Shown here piece after piece: positions 49,555-57,478 of a stretch of DNA of 64,000 bases. Positions within the stretch are counted from its first letter, which is position 1; each line of letters opens with the position of its first letter. The stretch spans positions 186,001 to 250,000 of the forward strand of contig NZ_JABJWH010000006.1 of NCBI RefSeq assembly GCF_015265435.1, given 5' to 3'. The notes under the pieces are model-generated. The model saw nothing but the letters and a program-made list of their open reading frames with translations. It did not search any database and was not told where the DNA came from. The stretch comes from Alloalcanivorax profundimaris. Its GTDB lineage: Bacteria; Pseudomonadota; Gammaproteobacteria; Pseudomonadales; Alcanivoracaceae. The position numbers and the translations under genes were made by a program.

Positions 49555-50388
49555 ATGCTTGCGCAAGCCGCTGGAAGGATCAAAGCCCTGCGTCCGCCGT
49601 TCCGCCCCAAAACCCGGCCCAAGGACCTGGACGGCGGGAACCGTTTCAGTGCCTATTTCACCCGGTCACGACGGGAGATCCTCAAGGTGCAACGGTTGCG
49701 TTACCGGATTTTCTCGGAGGAATACGGCGCCAGCTTCAGCGCGCCGTTCGGCCTGGACCGGGACCGCTTCGACCGCCATTGCCTGCACCTGGTGGTGCGC
49801 GATAACCGCACCGGCGAGCTGGTGGGCTACACCCGGGTGCTGCCCGGCGACCGGGTGGCGCGCACCGGCGGTTTCTATTCCTCCGGCGAGTTCCACATGC
49901 CCCTGGTGGACACCCTGCGCGGCGGGGTGGCGGAAATCGGCCGCACCTGTATTCATCCGGCCCATCGCGGCGGTGCCGTGATCACGGTACTCTGGGCAAG
50001 GTTGGCCCAGTATATGCTTGAGAACGACGTGCGCTACCTGATCGGCTGCGCCAGCGTGGCCCTCGGCGAGGGCTACAACGTGGCGGCCATCGATCAGCGT
50101 ATCCGCGAGGGCCATCTGGCGCCGGCGGGTCTGCGTGTGACGCCCCGCTGCCGGCTGTCGCCGGTGCCCGGCGACGCGCTGGTGTCCAAGGTGAAGATGC
50201 CGCCGTTGCTCAAGGCCTATTTGCGCATGGGCGCCCGGGTGTGTGGCGAACCCTGCTGGGATCCGGAATTCAATTGTCTGGATTACTTTATTCTGATGGA
50301 GGTGGACCGCCTGCCGGCCCGCTATGTGCAGCACTTCCTGCAGCCCGGCCAGGCCGGGGCGACCGAGCGCGCGGTAGCGATGGTATGA
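49555..50388 (+). CDS. olsB: L-ornithine N(alpha)-acyltransferase OlsB
   Basis: A 277-residue GNAT-fold enzyme of the OlsB type. It transfers a 3-hydroxyacyl chain from ACP to ornithine, giving lyso-ornithine lipid. The N-terminal core VQRLRYRIFSEEYGA and the following HCLHLVVRDNRTGELVGYTRVL are typical of OlsB/PEP-CTERM-type GNATs. The acetyl-CoA/ACP-binding turn is EIGRTCIHPAHRGGAV. GCASV near residue 165 and LDYFILMEVDRLPARYVQHFL near the end match OlsB. It overlaps olsA by 4 bp (ATGA), and the pair makes the whole two-step pathway. An ATG with GGGAG upstream starts it. Ornithine lipids often replace phospholipids under phosphate limitation. Confidence 0.87.
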   Translation: MLAQAAGRIKALRPPFRPKTRPKDLDGGNRFSAYFTRSRREILKVQRLRYRIFSEEYGASFSAPFGLDRDRFDRHCLHLVVRDNRTGELVGYTRVLPGDRVARTGGFYSSGEFHMPLVDTLRGGVAEIGRTCIHPAHRGGAVITVLWARLAQYMLENDVRYLIGCASVALGEGYNVAAIDQRIREGHLAPAGLRVTPRCRLSPVPGDALVSKVKMPPLLKAYLRMGARVCGEPCWDPEFNCLDYFILMEVDRLPARYVQHFLQPGQAGATERAVAMV

Positions 50389-51152
50389 ATGAACGGGATT
50401 GGTCCCTGGACGCCGAGGCGAGGCCCCGGCCGCTGATTCTGGCCCGCCGTCTGTGGCGGGCCTTGCGCATCATCGGCCATCTCATCGCCGGCGTGGCGGA
50501 GGCGGCCTGGCGGCGCGCCGCCCGGGACCCGCACCGGCCGGAAATCCTGCTCGCCAAGCAGCGCTGGTGCCTGCGGCTGCTGGCGATCATGGGCGTGGAG
50601 CTGCGCGTGCACGGCGCGCTGCGCGGCGGCCCCGTGTTCCTGGTGGCCAACCATGTCTCCTGGCTGGATATTCCGGTGATCGCGGCGGCGCGGCCCTGTC
50701 ATTTTCTGTCCAAGGCGGAGGTGGCGCGGTGGCCGGTGATCGGCTGGCTGGCGCGTTCGGTGGGCACCCTGTTCATCCGCCGGGGCGCCGGCGAATCCCG
50801 GGCCAAGGCCGGCGAGATCCGCGAGCACCTGGCCCTGGGGCGCGGCATCCTGGTGTTTCCGGAGGGCACCACCACGGACGGCACCGCGGTGCGCCGCTTC
50901 TTCCCGCAGTTGTTCGCCGCCGCCGAGGACGCCCCGGTGCAAACCGTGGCGGTGCGTTACCGGGACGCCGCCGGCCAGGTGGACCGGAGCCTGGCGTTCA
51001 TCGACGACGACGAGCTGCACCATCATCTGTGGCGGCTGCTGGGCCGTGAACGCATCGTCGTGGACCTGACCTTCGGCCCGCCGGTGCCCGCCGCCGAGCC
51101 CCGTGAACGGGCCCGCCTGGCCCGCGAACAGATCATCGCGTCTCTTGGCTGA
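50385..51152 (+). CDS. olsA: Lyso-ornithine lipid O-acyltransferase OlsA
   Basis: A 255-residue PlsC-family acyltransferase. The catalytic motif NHVSWLDI (H-x4-D) and the later FPEGTTTDG motif are clear, with a hydrophobic N-terminal segment. It acylates lyso-ornithine lipid to complete the membrane lipid; some family members also act on lysophosphatidate, so activity on both is possible. The start ATG overlaps the olsB stop (ATGA), which supports the pathway assignment over a general PlsC. The frame extends further upstream inside olsB without meaning. Confidence 0.88.
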   Translation: MNERDWSLDAEARPRPLILARRLWRALRIIGHLIAGVAEAAWRRAARDPHRPEILLAKQRWCLRLLAIMGVELRVHGALRGGPVFLVANHVSWLDIPVIAAARPCHFLSKAEVARWPVIGWLARSVGTLFIRRGAGESRAKAGEIREHLALGRGILVFPEGTTTDGTAVRRFFPQLFAAAEDAPVQTVAVRYRDAAGQVDRSLAFIDDDELHHHLWRLLGRERIVVDLTFGPPVPAAEPRERARLAREQIIASLG

Positions 51153-51203
51153 TTCGTTTTTTTGCTACCATGGCCTCCGTTTCGTCCACCACGAGGAAGG
51201 CCC

Positions 51204-51770
51204 GTGACCCGCGCCAGTGAATTGAAAAAAGCCGATGTGATCGAGCACAACGGCGGTTTGTTCGTGATTCGCCAGATCGACGTCCAGTCCCCCTCCGCCC
51301 GGGGCGCCGCCACCCTTTACCGGGTGCGCGCGCAGCAGGTGGGTGGCGGCTCCAAGTTCGAGGACCGTTTCAAGGGCGACGACGACGTGCCCACGGTGTC
51401 GCTGGTGCGCCGGCCGGTGCATTTTTCCTACCTGGACGGCGACGACTATGTGTTCATGGACGACGAGGATTTCTCCCAGTACCCGATCAAGGGCGAGGAC
51501 ATCGCCGACGAACTGGCCTTCATCACCGAGGACGGCGAGGGCCTGCTGGCCCTGCGTGTGGGTGAGGCGCTGATCGGCCTGGAGCTGCCCGCCTCCGTGG
51601 TGCTCACCATCACCGAGACCGCGCCCGCCATGAAGGCGGCCTCCGCCAGCGCCCGCACCAAGCCCGCCACCCTGGAAACCGGCCTGGTGGTGCAGGTCCC
51701 GGAATATCTGCAGGAGGGCGAGAAGGTGCGCGTCAACACCGCGGAACGGAAATTCATGTCCCGTGCTTGA
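51204..51770 (+). CDS. efpL: Elongation factor P-like protein EfpL (YeiP)
   Basis: A 188-residue EF-P paralogue with three OB-type domains. The N-terminal ASELKKADVIEHNGGLFVIRQIDVQSPSARGAATLYRVR has the EfpL loop with SARGA in place of the modified Lys loop of EF-P; FSYLDGDDYVFMDDEDF and PATLETGLVVQVPEYLQEGEKVRVNT are the middle and last domain signatures. EfpL helps ribosomes through difficult proline-containing motifs and is not lysylated. The start is a GTG at 51204 with AGGAAGG upstream; the frame opens earlier at 51162. The stop is just upstream of the CAAGTT element E3. Confidence 0.93.
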   Translation: MTRASELKKADVIEHNGGLFVIRQIDVQSPSARGAATLYRVRAQQVGGGSKFEDRFKGDDDVPTVSLVRRPVHFSYLDGDDYVFMDDEDFSQYPIKGEDIADELAFITEDGEGLLALRVGEALIGLELPASVVLTITETAPAMKAASASARTKPATLETGLVVQVPEYLQEGEKVRVNTAERKFMSRA

Positions 51771-51777
51771 AGAAAGG

Positions 51778-52857
51778 ATGGCAAGTTGCAAGTTGCAAGT
51801 TGCAAAGACCTCGCCTTCGACGGCTGGCCAGCCTATTCGGGGCTGGGTCAGAGGTTGGGCCTTGCAACTTTTAACTTGCAACTTGCTATTGCTTTTATCC
51901 GGCTGTCAGCTGGGTTACTACGGTCAGGCCATGAAGGGCCACTTCAGCCTGATGCACCAGCGCGAGCCGGTGGAGCGGGTGCTCGCCAACCCGGACACCC
52001 CGGACCCGGTACGCCGCCAACTGGCCCTGGCCGAGGACGTGCTGGGCTTCGCCGAGCGGGACCTGGCGCTGCCCGCCGAAGGCGTTTACCGCGGCTACGT
52101 GCACCTGGACCGGGACGCCGTGGCGTGGAACGTGATGGCCGCGCCGCGCTTTTCCTTCCAGCCCAAGACCTGGTGCTTCCTGTTCGTGGGTTGCCTGAGC
52201 TACCGGGGCTATTTCCAGGAGGCGGCGGCCCGCGAGCAGGCGGACAAGCTGGCCGCCGAGGGCTGGGACACCTACGTGGGCGGCGCTATCGCCTATTCCA
52301 CTCTGGGCTGGTTCGACGATCCCCTGACCACGCCCATGATCGACCGCTCCGGCCCGGCGCTGGTGGAGCTGCTGATCCACGAGCTGGTGCACCGGCGCCT
52401 TTACATCGCCGACCACACCCGCTTCAACGAATCCCTGGCCACCATGGTCGCCCGGGAGGGCACCCTACGTTACCTGGCCCACCACGATCTGGCCGTGGAC
52501 CTGGATCGCTGGCGGCGCCGGGACCAGGCCCGCGACGCTTTCCTGGACCTGGTGGGCGACACCCGCGACAAGCTGGCGACCCTGTACGCCGGGGACCTGC
52601 CGCCGGAGGCCATGGGCGAGCAAAAGGCGGCCCTGATCGAGGCGCTGCGCCAGGCCTTCCGCGCCCGCGCCGAGGCGGTGCCCGGCCTGGAGGCCTACGC
52701 CGGCTTCTTCGAGGGCACGCTGAACAATGCCCGCCTTAACGGGGTCCATGATTATTACGGCCGGGTGGGGGACTTCCAGAAAATACTGCTAAGCTGCGGC
52801 GGGCAGTGGCCCTGCTTCTGGCGGCGGGTGGAAGCACTGGCCGACGACCTGGATTAG
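51778..52857 (+). CDS. Putative lipoprotein aminopeptidase/metalloprotease with HELVH motif
   Basis: A predicted aminopeptidase of the COG4324 type. The zinc-site helix is LLIHELVHRRLYIADHTRFNESLA (H-E-x-x-H, then a Glu from NES). WCFLFVGCLSYRGYFQE and DPLTTPMIDR are typical pieces. The lipobox is LLSGC, so the mature protein is a lipoprotein. The start is uncertain. An ATG at 51778 (359 residues) gives a long polar stretch before the hydrophobic core. A TTG at 51862 with AGAGG seven bases upstream gives a compact 14-residue signal but no positive charge. A GTG at 51763 overlaps efpL. The N-terminal region is formed by repeat element E3, so the original signal sequence may have been replaced. 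Confidence 0.8.
   Translation: MASCKLQVAKTSPSTAGQPIRGWVRGWALQLLTCNLLLLLSGCQLGYYGQAMKGHFSLMHQREPVERVLANPDTPDPVRRQLALAEDVLGFAERDLALPAEGVYRGYVHLDRDAVAWNVMAAPRFSFQPKTWCFLFVGCLSYRGYFQEAAAREQADKLAAEGWDTYVGGAIAYSTLGWFDDPLTTPMIDRSGPALVELLIHELVHRRLYIADHTRFNESLATMVAREGTLRYLAHHDLAVDLDRWRRRDQARDAFLDLVGDTRDKLATLYAGDLPPEAMGEQKAALIEALRQAFRARAEAVPGLEAYAGFFEGTLNNARLNGVHDYYGRVGDFQKILLSCGGQWPCFWRRVEALADDLD
51781..51887. repeat. CAAGTT-family inverted repeat element E3, inside a coding region
   Basis: Left arm GCAAGTTGCAAGTTGCAAGT... (51781-51805) and right arm (51863-51887) are reverse complements at 23 of 25 positions. The element lies at the 5' end of the following lipoprotein gene and its right arm encodes the hydrophobic part of the signal peptide. 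Confidence 0.82.
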
Positions 52858-52866
52858 AGGACGGGA

Positions 52867-53718
52867 ATGCTGGAACTGGTTCGTATCAACAACGCCTCCC
52901 TGGCCAAACGGCTGGCCGATCTGCTGGCGCGGCGCGGCATCGACACCCGCACCGAGGAACGGGACGGCCACTACACCCTGTTCCTGGCGGACGCCGCTCG
53001 CCAGGACGAGGCCCGTGAACTGGCCCGGGAATTCCTCCACAACCCGCTGGCCGGCAAGTGGCAGGACGATGCCTGGCAGGCCAGCGAACCGGTCACCGGC
53101 CTGCCCCGGGAGCGGGTGTTCTCCGGCGGCTGGTTCGCCAGCCTGGGGCCGGTGACCCGCACCGGTCTGGTCGCCTGCGCGCTGATCTTTCTTTCTCCCT
53201 ATGTGATGGGCCCGGCGCTCTACGAGGCGCTGATGTTTCCGGACACGGTGCAGGGGCTGGTGGCCCAGCCCTGGCGGCTGCTCACCCCCATGCTGCTGCA
53301 CTTCTCGGTGCTGCACATCATCTTCAACCTGCTGTGGTGGTGCGACCTGGGGCGCCTGATCGAGCGCTTCCAGTCCAGCCTGCAGCTGCTGTGGATCACC
53401 CTGGTGGTGGCCTCGGTGTCGAACTTCGCCCAGTACCTGGACACCGGCCCGCGCTTCGGCGGTATGTCCGGCGTGGTGTACGGCCTGCTGGGGTATCTGT
53501 GGCTGTATGGCAAGGTGAACCCGGCGGCCGGGTATCAATTGCGCAAGGAGATTGTGGTATTGATGCTGGTCTGGCTGGTGATCTGCTATGTGGGCCTGTC
53601 CGGCGTGGTCGCCAACACCGCCCACCTGACCGGTTTGCTCAGCGGCGGCGCGCTCGGCGTGCTGGTCGGTTTGTACCGGCGCATGCGCTATTATCGCGGC
53701 GGAACGAAGGGAGAGTAG
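52867..53718 (+). CDS. glpG: Rhomboid intramembrane serine protease GlpG
   Basis: A 283-residue protein with an N-terminal NRho-like cytosolic domain (1-75) and a six-helix rhomboid core. The catalytic dyad is Ser201 in FGGMSGVVYGLLGY and His253 in ANTAHLTGLLSG. His150 and Asn154 (LHIIFN) stabilise the oxyanion. WRLLTPMLLHFSVLH is the L1/TM2 signature of GlpG. It lacks features of the shorter rhombosortases. It follows the lipoprotein gene by 9 bp and precedes tatT by 1 bp, so these genes are likely a single operon. Role in membrane-protein quality control is the usual inference. Confidence 0.93.
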   Translation: MLELVRINNASLAKRLADLLARRGIDTRTEERDGHYTLFLADAARQDEARELAREFLHNPLAGKWQDDAWQASEPVTGLPRERVFSGGWFASLGPVTRTGLVACALIFLSPYVMGPALYEALMFPDTVQGLVAQPWRLLTPMLLHFSVLHIIFNLLWWCDLGRLIERFQSSLQLLWITLVVASVSNFAQYLDTGPRFGGMSGVVYGLLGYLWLYGKVNPAAGYQLRKEIVVLMLVWLVICYVGLSGVVANTAHLTGLLSGGALGVLVGLYRRMRYYRGGTKGE

Positions 53719-53719
53719 T

Positions 53720-54562
53720 TTGAAGCAACGGACAATCGCCATCGCGGCGCTGGCCGGCCTGATCCTTGCCCTGCAGGGCTGCGGTCTGGCCCGGGTGGGA
53801 GACAGCCTGGGCAAGGGGGTGCGTCAGAACGGCGACCTGGCCACGGTGGAGGCGGGCCTGCCCAGCTATCTGCTGATGATCGACGGCCTGATCGTCAACT
53901 GGCCGGAACGCGAATCCCTGCTCGCCACCGGCGCCGATCTCTACGGCGCCTACGCCGGCCTGTTCGTGGATGACCCGGAACGGGCCGCCCGCCTCAATGC
54001 CCGGGCCCTGGATTACGGCCTGCGCGCCGCCTGCGCCCACGACGACGCCTACTGTTCGGTCCGCGAGATGGAGGTGCCCGCCCTGGAAGCGCTGCTGGCG
54101 CGGGCGGACCGGGACGACGTGCCGGCCCTGTTCACCCTGGGTGGTGCCTGGGCGGGCTACATCCAGACCCACTCCGACGACTGGAACGCGGTGGCCGAGC
54201 TGTCCCGGGTACGGCTGCTGATGGAGCGGGTGGTGGCCCTGGACGAAGGCTATCAGCACGGCCAGGCGCACATGTACCTGGGCGTGCTCAACAGCCTGCT
54301 GCCGGCCAGCCTGGGCGGCCAGCCGGAGCAGGCCCGGGAGCACTTTCTGCGCGCCGTCGAGCTTTCCGGCGGCGACAACCTGATGGCCCGGGTGCTCTAT
54401 GCCGAGCACTACGCGCGCCTGGTGTTCGACCGCGAACTCCACGACCAGCAACTCAGGAAGGTGCTCGACGCCGACGTGGACGTGCCCGACCTCACCTTGC
54501 AGAATGCCTACGCCAAGCGCGAGGCGCGCCGGCTGCTGGACAGCGCCGACGAGTATTTCTAG
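53720..54562 (+). CDS. TatT-family TRAP-associated lipoprotein
   Basis: A 280-residue protein with a lipoprotein signal (AALAGLILALQGCGLARVG, lipobox LQGC, Cys near residue 21). The rest is helical, rich in TPR-like repeats (DPERAARLNARALDYGLRAA; GGQPEQAREHFLRAVEL), as in TatT, first described in Treponema pallidum as a trimeric partner of a TRAP binding protein. A TTG start at 53720 follows a GGGAGAG site. The next three genes are TRAP components on the same strand, which strongly supports the TatT assignment. Confidence 0.9.
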   Translation: MKQRTIAIAALAGLILALQGCGLARVGDSLGKGVRQNGDLATVEAGLPSYLLMIDGLIVNWPERESLLATGADLYGAYAGLFVDDPERAARLNARALDYGLRAACAHDDAYCSVREMEVPALEALLARADRDDVPALFTLGGAWAGYIQTHSDDWNAVAELSRVRLLMERVVALDEGYQHGQAHMYLGVLNSLLPASLGGQPEQAREHFLRAVELSGGDNLMARVLYAEHYARLVFDRELHDQQLRKVLDADVDVPDLTLQNAYAKREARRLLDSADEYF

Positions 54563-54571
54563 GAGACAATG

Positions 54572-55561
54572 ATGTTGAGAACCGCCGTGGCCTTGCTGGC
54601 CCTGATGCCGATGCTGGCCCTCGCCACCACCCTGAAGATTTCCACGCTCTACCCGGACGGCACCGCCGTGGTCAAGGCGCTCAAACAGGCCGGCGACACC
54701 ATCGAGCAGGAGACCGACGGGCGGGTATCGCTGAAAATCTACCCCGGTGGCGTGATGGGCGACGACCAGGCGGTGCAGCGCAAGATCCGCGTCGGCCAGC
54801 TGCACGGCCAGATGGCCCAGGGCGGCGCCTTCGCCCGCTACTACCGGGACAGCCAGATTCTCAACGTGCCGCTGACGTTCAACGATTACGCCGAGGTGGA
54901 CGCCGCCCGGGAAAAACTGGACCCGCTGATCAAGCAGGGCCTGGAGGAGAACGGCTGGGTGAGCTTCGGGCTGGTGGACGGCGGCTTCGCCTACATCATG
55001 TCCGGCAAGCCGGTGCGCGGCCTGGACGACCTGCGCGCCCGCAAGCTGTGGCTGCCCTCCGGCGACAGCGCCTCGGCCAACGCCGCCGACACCCTGGATC
55101 TTTCCCCCATCGTGCTCAACATCGGCAGCGTGCTGACCTCCCTGCAGACCGGCGCCATCGACGCCTACGCGGCGCCGCCGGTGGCCGCCCTGACCCTGCA
55201 GTGGTATTCCCGGGTGGACTACATCACCGATCTGCCGCTGCTGTATACCTATGGCCTGCTGGCGATCCAGAAGCGCCATTTCGACCGCCTCTCCGAGGCC
55301 GACCAGCAGGTGGTGCGCCGGGTGCTGGAGAACGCCTTCGACGGCATCGACGAGGACAGCCGCGAGCAGAACAAGGCGGCCTTCAAGGCGGTGCGGAACC
55401 AGGGCCTGGAGCTGGTGTCGCCCAGCGATGAGCAGCGCGCGGAGTGGAAGCGCTACGCCGACAAGGCCACCCAGAAGCTGGTGGAGGATGGCCAGCTCAG
55501 CCAGGACATGCTCGACCGGCTGCATGCCATTCTCGAGGCCTATCGGAACAGCGGTTCCTGA
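54572..55561 (+). CDS. TRAP transporter substrate-binding protein (DctP/TatP-like)
   Basis: A 329-residue periplasmic binding protein with a short signal peptide (ending ALATT). Core DctP motifs are ISTLYPDGTAVVKAL, GDDQAVQRKIRVGQLHGQM and the substrate Arg region VRGLDDLRARKLWLPSGD. In TatT systems this is the partner TatP. The ligand is unknown; TRAP binding proteins commonly bind organic acids, and TatT-linked ones may bind hydrophobic ligands. The second of two adjacent ATGs has the better distance from AGGAG (6 bases). Overlaps dctQ by 1 bp. Confidence 0.92.
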   Translation: MLRTAVALLALMPMLALATTLKISTLYPDGTAVVKALKQAGDTIEQETDGRVSLKIYPGGVMGDDQAVQRKIRVGQLHGQMAQGGAFARYYRDSQILNVPLTFNDYAEVDAAREKLDPLIKQGLEENGWVSFGLVDGGFAYIMSGKPVRGLDDLRARKLWLPSGDSASANAADTLDLSPIVLNIGSVLTSLQTGAIDAYAAPPVAALTLQWYSRVDYITDLPLLYTYGLLAIQKRHFDRLSEADQQVVRRVLENAFDGIDEDSREQNKAAFKAVRNQGLELVSPSDEQRAEWKRYADKATQKLVEDGQLSQDMLDRLHAILEAYRNSGS

Positions 55562-56055
55562 TGCGGCGTTTGCTGGGCTGGATCCACCGCTTCGAGGACG
55601 GCCTGATCGTCTTCGTGGTGCTGATGATGGTGGCGCTGGCGGTGGCGCAGATCGTGTTGCGCAACCTGGCCGGCACCAGCTTGGTGTGGGCGGACCCGTT
55701 GCTGCGCAACGCGGTGCTGTGGATCGGCCTGCTGGGCGCCATGATCGCCTCGCGCAAGGATGAGCACATCCGCATCGACCTGGCCGCCAACTTTCTGCCC
55801 GAGCGCGTTCTGCCCTGGATCACCGGCCTGGTGGACCTGTTCACCGCCGGCATCTGCCTGCTCACCGCCTGGTACGGGCTCGGTTTCGTGATCGAGGAAC
55901 GCCAGTTCGGCGGCGCCGCCTTCGCCGGCATTCCCAGCTGGCTGCTGCAGGCGGTGATTCCGTTGGGCTTCTCGGTGATGGCGCTGCGCTATGTGATTCT
56001 GTTCAGCCTGGGCCTGGTGGGCCGCCGGCCGAGCATGCGGGGGCCGGTGGCATGA
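55561..56055 (+). CDS. TRAP transporter small permease (DctQ-type)
   Basis: A 164-residue membrane protein with four helices. It begins MRRLLGWIHRFEDGLIVFVVL, followed by the DctQ signature WADPLLRNAVLWIGLLGAMIASR-KDEHIRIDL in pieces. This subunit is required with DctM for sodium-coupled uptake. ATG overlaps the dctP stop by one base, and its own stop overlaps dctM by 4 bp (ATGA), showing tight coupling. The longer frame upstream is inside dctP and ignored. Confidence 0.93.
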   Translation: MRRLLGWIHRFEDGLIVFVVLMMVALAVAQIVLRNLAGTSLVWADPLLRNAVLWIGLLGAMIASRKDEHIRIDLAANFLPERVLPWITGLVDLFTAGICLLTAWYGLGFVIEERQFGGAAFAGIPSWLLQAVIPLGFSVMALRYVILFSLGLVGRRPSMRGPVA

Positions 56056-57359
56056 TCCTCGCCGGTGCCCTGATCCTGATTCTGCTGGCGCTGCTCGGCG
56101 CGCCCCTGTTCGCGGTGTTGCTGGGCGCCGCCGCCCTGGGCTTTTTCGCCCTGGGCTCGCCGCTGGCGGTGCTGCACATCGACATCTACCAGCTGGCGGA
56201 TTCCGTGGTGCTGATGGCACTGCCGTTGTTCACCTTCGCCGGCTTCCTGCTCAGCGAATCGCGCACCGCCGATCGGCTGATGCGCCTCAGCCAGGCCGCC
56301 TTCGGCTGGATGCCCGGCGGCATGGCGTTCGTGGCGCTGATCGCCTGCGCCTTCTTCACCGCGCTTACCGGCGGCTCCGGGGTGACCATCGTGGCCCTGG
56401 GTGCCTTGCTGCTGCCGGCGCTGGTGAAGGCCGGCTACCCGGAACGCTTCAGCCTGGGGCTGGTGACGTCCTCCGGCAGCCTGGGGCTGCTGCTGGTGCC
56501 CTCGGTGCCGTTGCTGATCTACGGCATCATCGCCCAGCAGCTCTCCCAGCAGCTGGCCATGCCGCCCGTGGAGATCGTCGATCTGTACCTGGCCGGCGTC
56601 GGTCCGGCCCTGCTGATGGTGGTGCTGCTGTATCTGTATTGCCTGTGGGCCACCCGGGGCGGCGGTGCCGAAGGCGCCACCGCGGTGCCGCGCCAGGCGT
56701 TCAGCGGCCGCGAGCTGCGCGCCGCCCTGTGGGACGCCCGCTGGGAGCTGCCGTTGCCGCTGGTGGTGCTGGGCGGGGTGTTCTCCGGCGTGCTGGTGGT
56801 CAGCGAGGCGGCGGCGGTGACCGCGCTTTACGTGCTGATCGCGGAAGTGTGGCTGTACCGGGAAATTCCCCTGCGGCGGCTGCCGGGTATTACCCGGGAA
56901 GCCATGGTGATGGTGGGCGGCATCCTGCTGATCCTGGCGGTGGCCCAGGCGTTCGCCGATTACCTGGTGTACGCGGAAGTGCCCGAGCAGTTGTTCCAGT
57001 TCATCCAGACCCATGTGCAGGGCAAGATCGCCTTTCTGATCCTGCTTAACATCCTGCTGCTGGTGCTGGGCGCCATGCTGGATATCTTCGCCGCCCTGGT
57101 GATCATGGTGCCGCTGATTCTGCCGGTGGCGCTGCGCTACGGCATCGATCCGGTGCACCTGGGCATCATCTTCGTGGCCAATATGCAGATCGGCTACATC
57201 ACGCCGCCGGTGGGCATGAACCTGTTCATCGCCAGCTACCGGTTCCGCAAGTCCATCACCGAGCTGTTCGCGGCCACCATTCCCTTCATGCTGGTGCTGA
57301 TCGTGGCGCTGCTGGCGATCACCTATATTCCTTCTCTCAGCCTCTGGCTGGTGCGTTAG
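56052..57359 (+). CDS. TRAP transporter large permease (DctM-type)
   Basis: A 435-residue integral membrane protein with about 12 helices, the usual DctM length. Signatures include MALPLFTFAGFLLSES, ALTGGSGVTIVALGALLLPAL and NMQIGYITPPVGMNLFI near the C-terminus (the conserved TPPVG). It moves the substrate with sodium. Last gene of the tatT-dctP-dctQ-dctM operon. The following 119 bp (57360-57478) hold no gene; a weak, unpaired REP-like string was seen near 57374 but does not qualify. Confidence 0.95.
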   Translation: MILAGALILILLALLGAPLFAVLLGAAALGFFALGSPLAVLHIDIYQLADSVVLMALPLFTFAGFLLSESRTADRLMRLSQAAFGWMPGGMAFVALIACAFFTALTGGSGVTIVALGALLLPALVKAGYPERFSLGLVTSSGSLGLLLVPSVPLLIYGIIAQQLSQQLAMPPVEIVDLYLAGVGPALLMVVLLYLYCLWATRGGGAEGATAVPRQAFSGRELRAALWDARWELPLPLVVLGGVFSGVLVVSEAAAVTALYVLIAEVWLYREIPLRRLPGITREAMVMVGGILLILAVAQAFADYLVYAEVPEQLFQFIQTHVQGKIAFLILLNILLLVLGAMLDIFAALVIMVPLILPVALRYGIDPVHLGIIFVANMQIGYITPPVGMNLFIASYRFRKSITELFAATIPFMLVLIVALLAITYIPSLSLWLVR

Positions 57360-57478
57360 AACCCGCCGCCCAATCGCCGCTTCAACCGCGATTCCGTTAC
57401 TGGACAGGGCGTTTCTCCTGTGCACATACTCCAGGGTATGTGGTTTCTATCAATAATATAACAACCCGGGAGAGAACC

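Noticed and set aside
52867-53718. Rhomboid gene as the rhombosortase for the GlyGly-CTERM protease
   Set aside because: It has the N-terminal cytosolic domain and core motifs of GlpG; rhombosortases are shorter and lack that domain.
57365-57395. A tenth REP copy after dctM
   Set aside because: Only fragments such as ATCGCCGCTTCAACCGCGAT are seen; the GTAGGAGCG core and pairing partner are absent.
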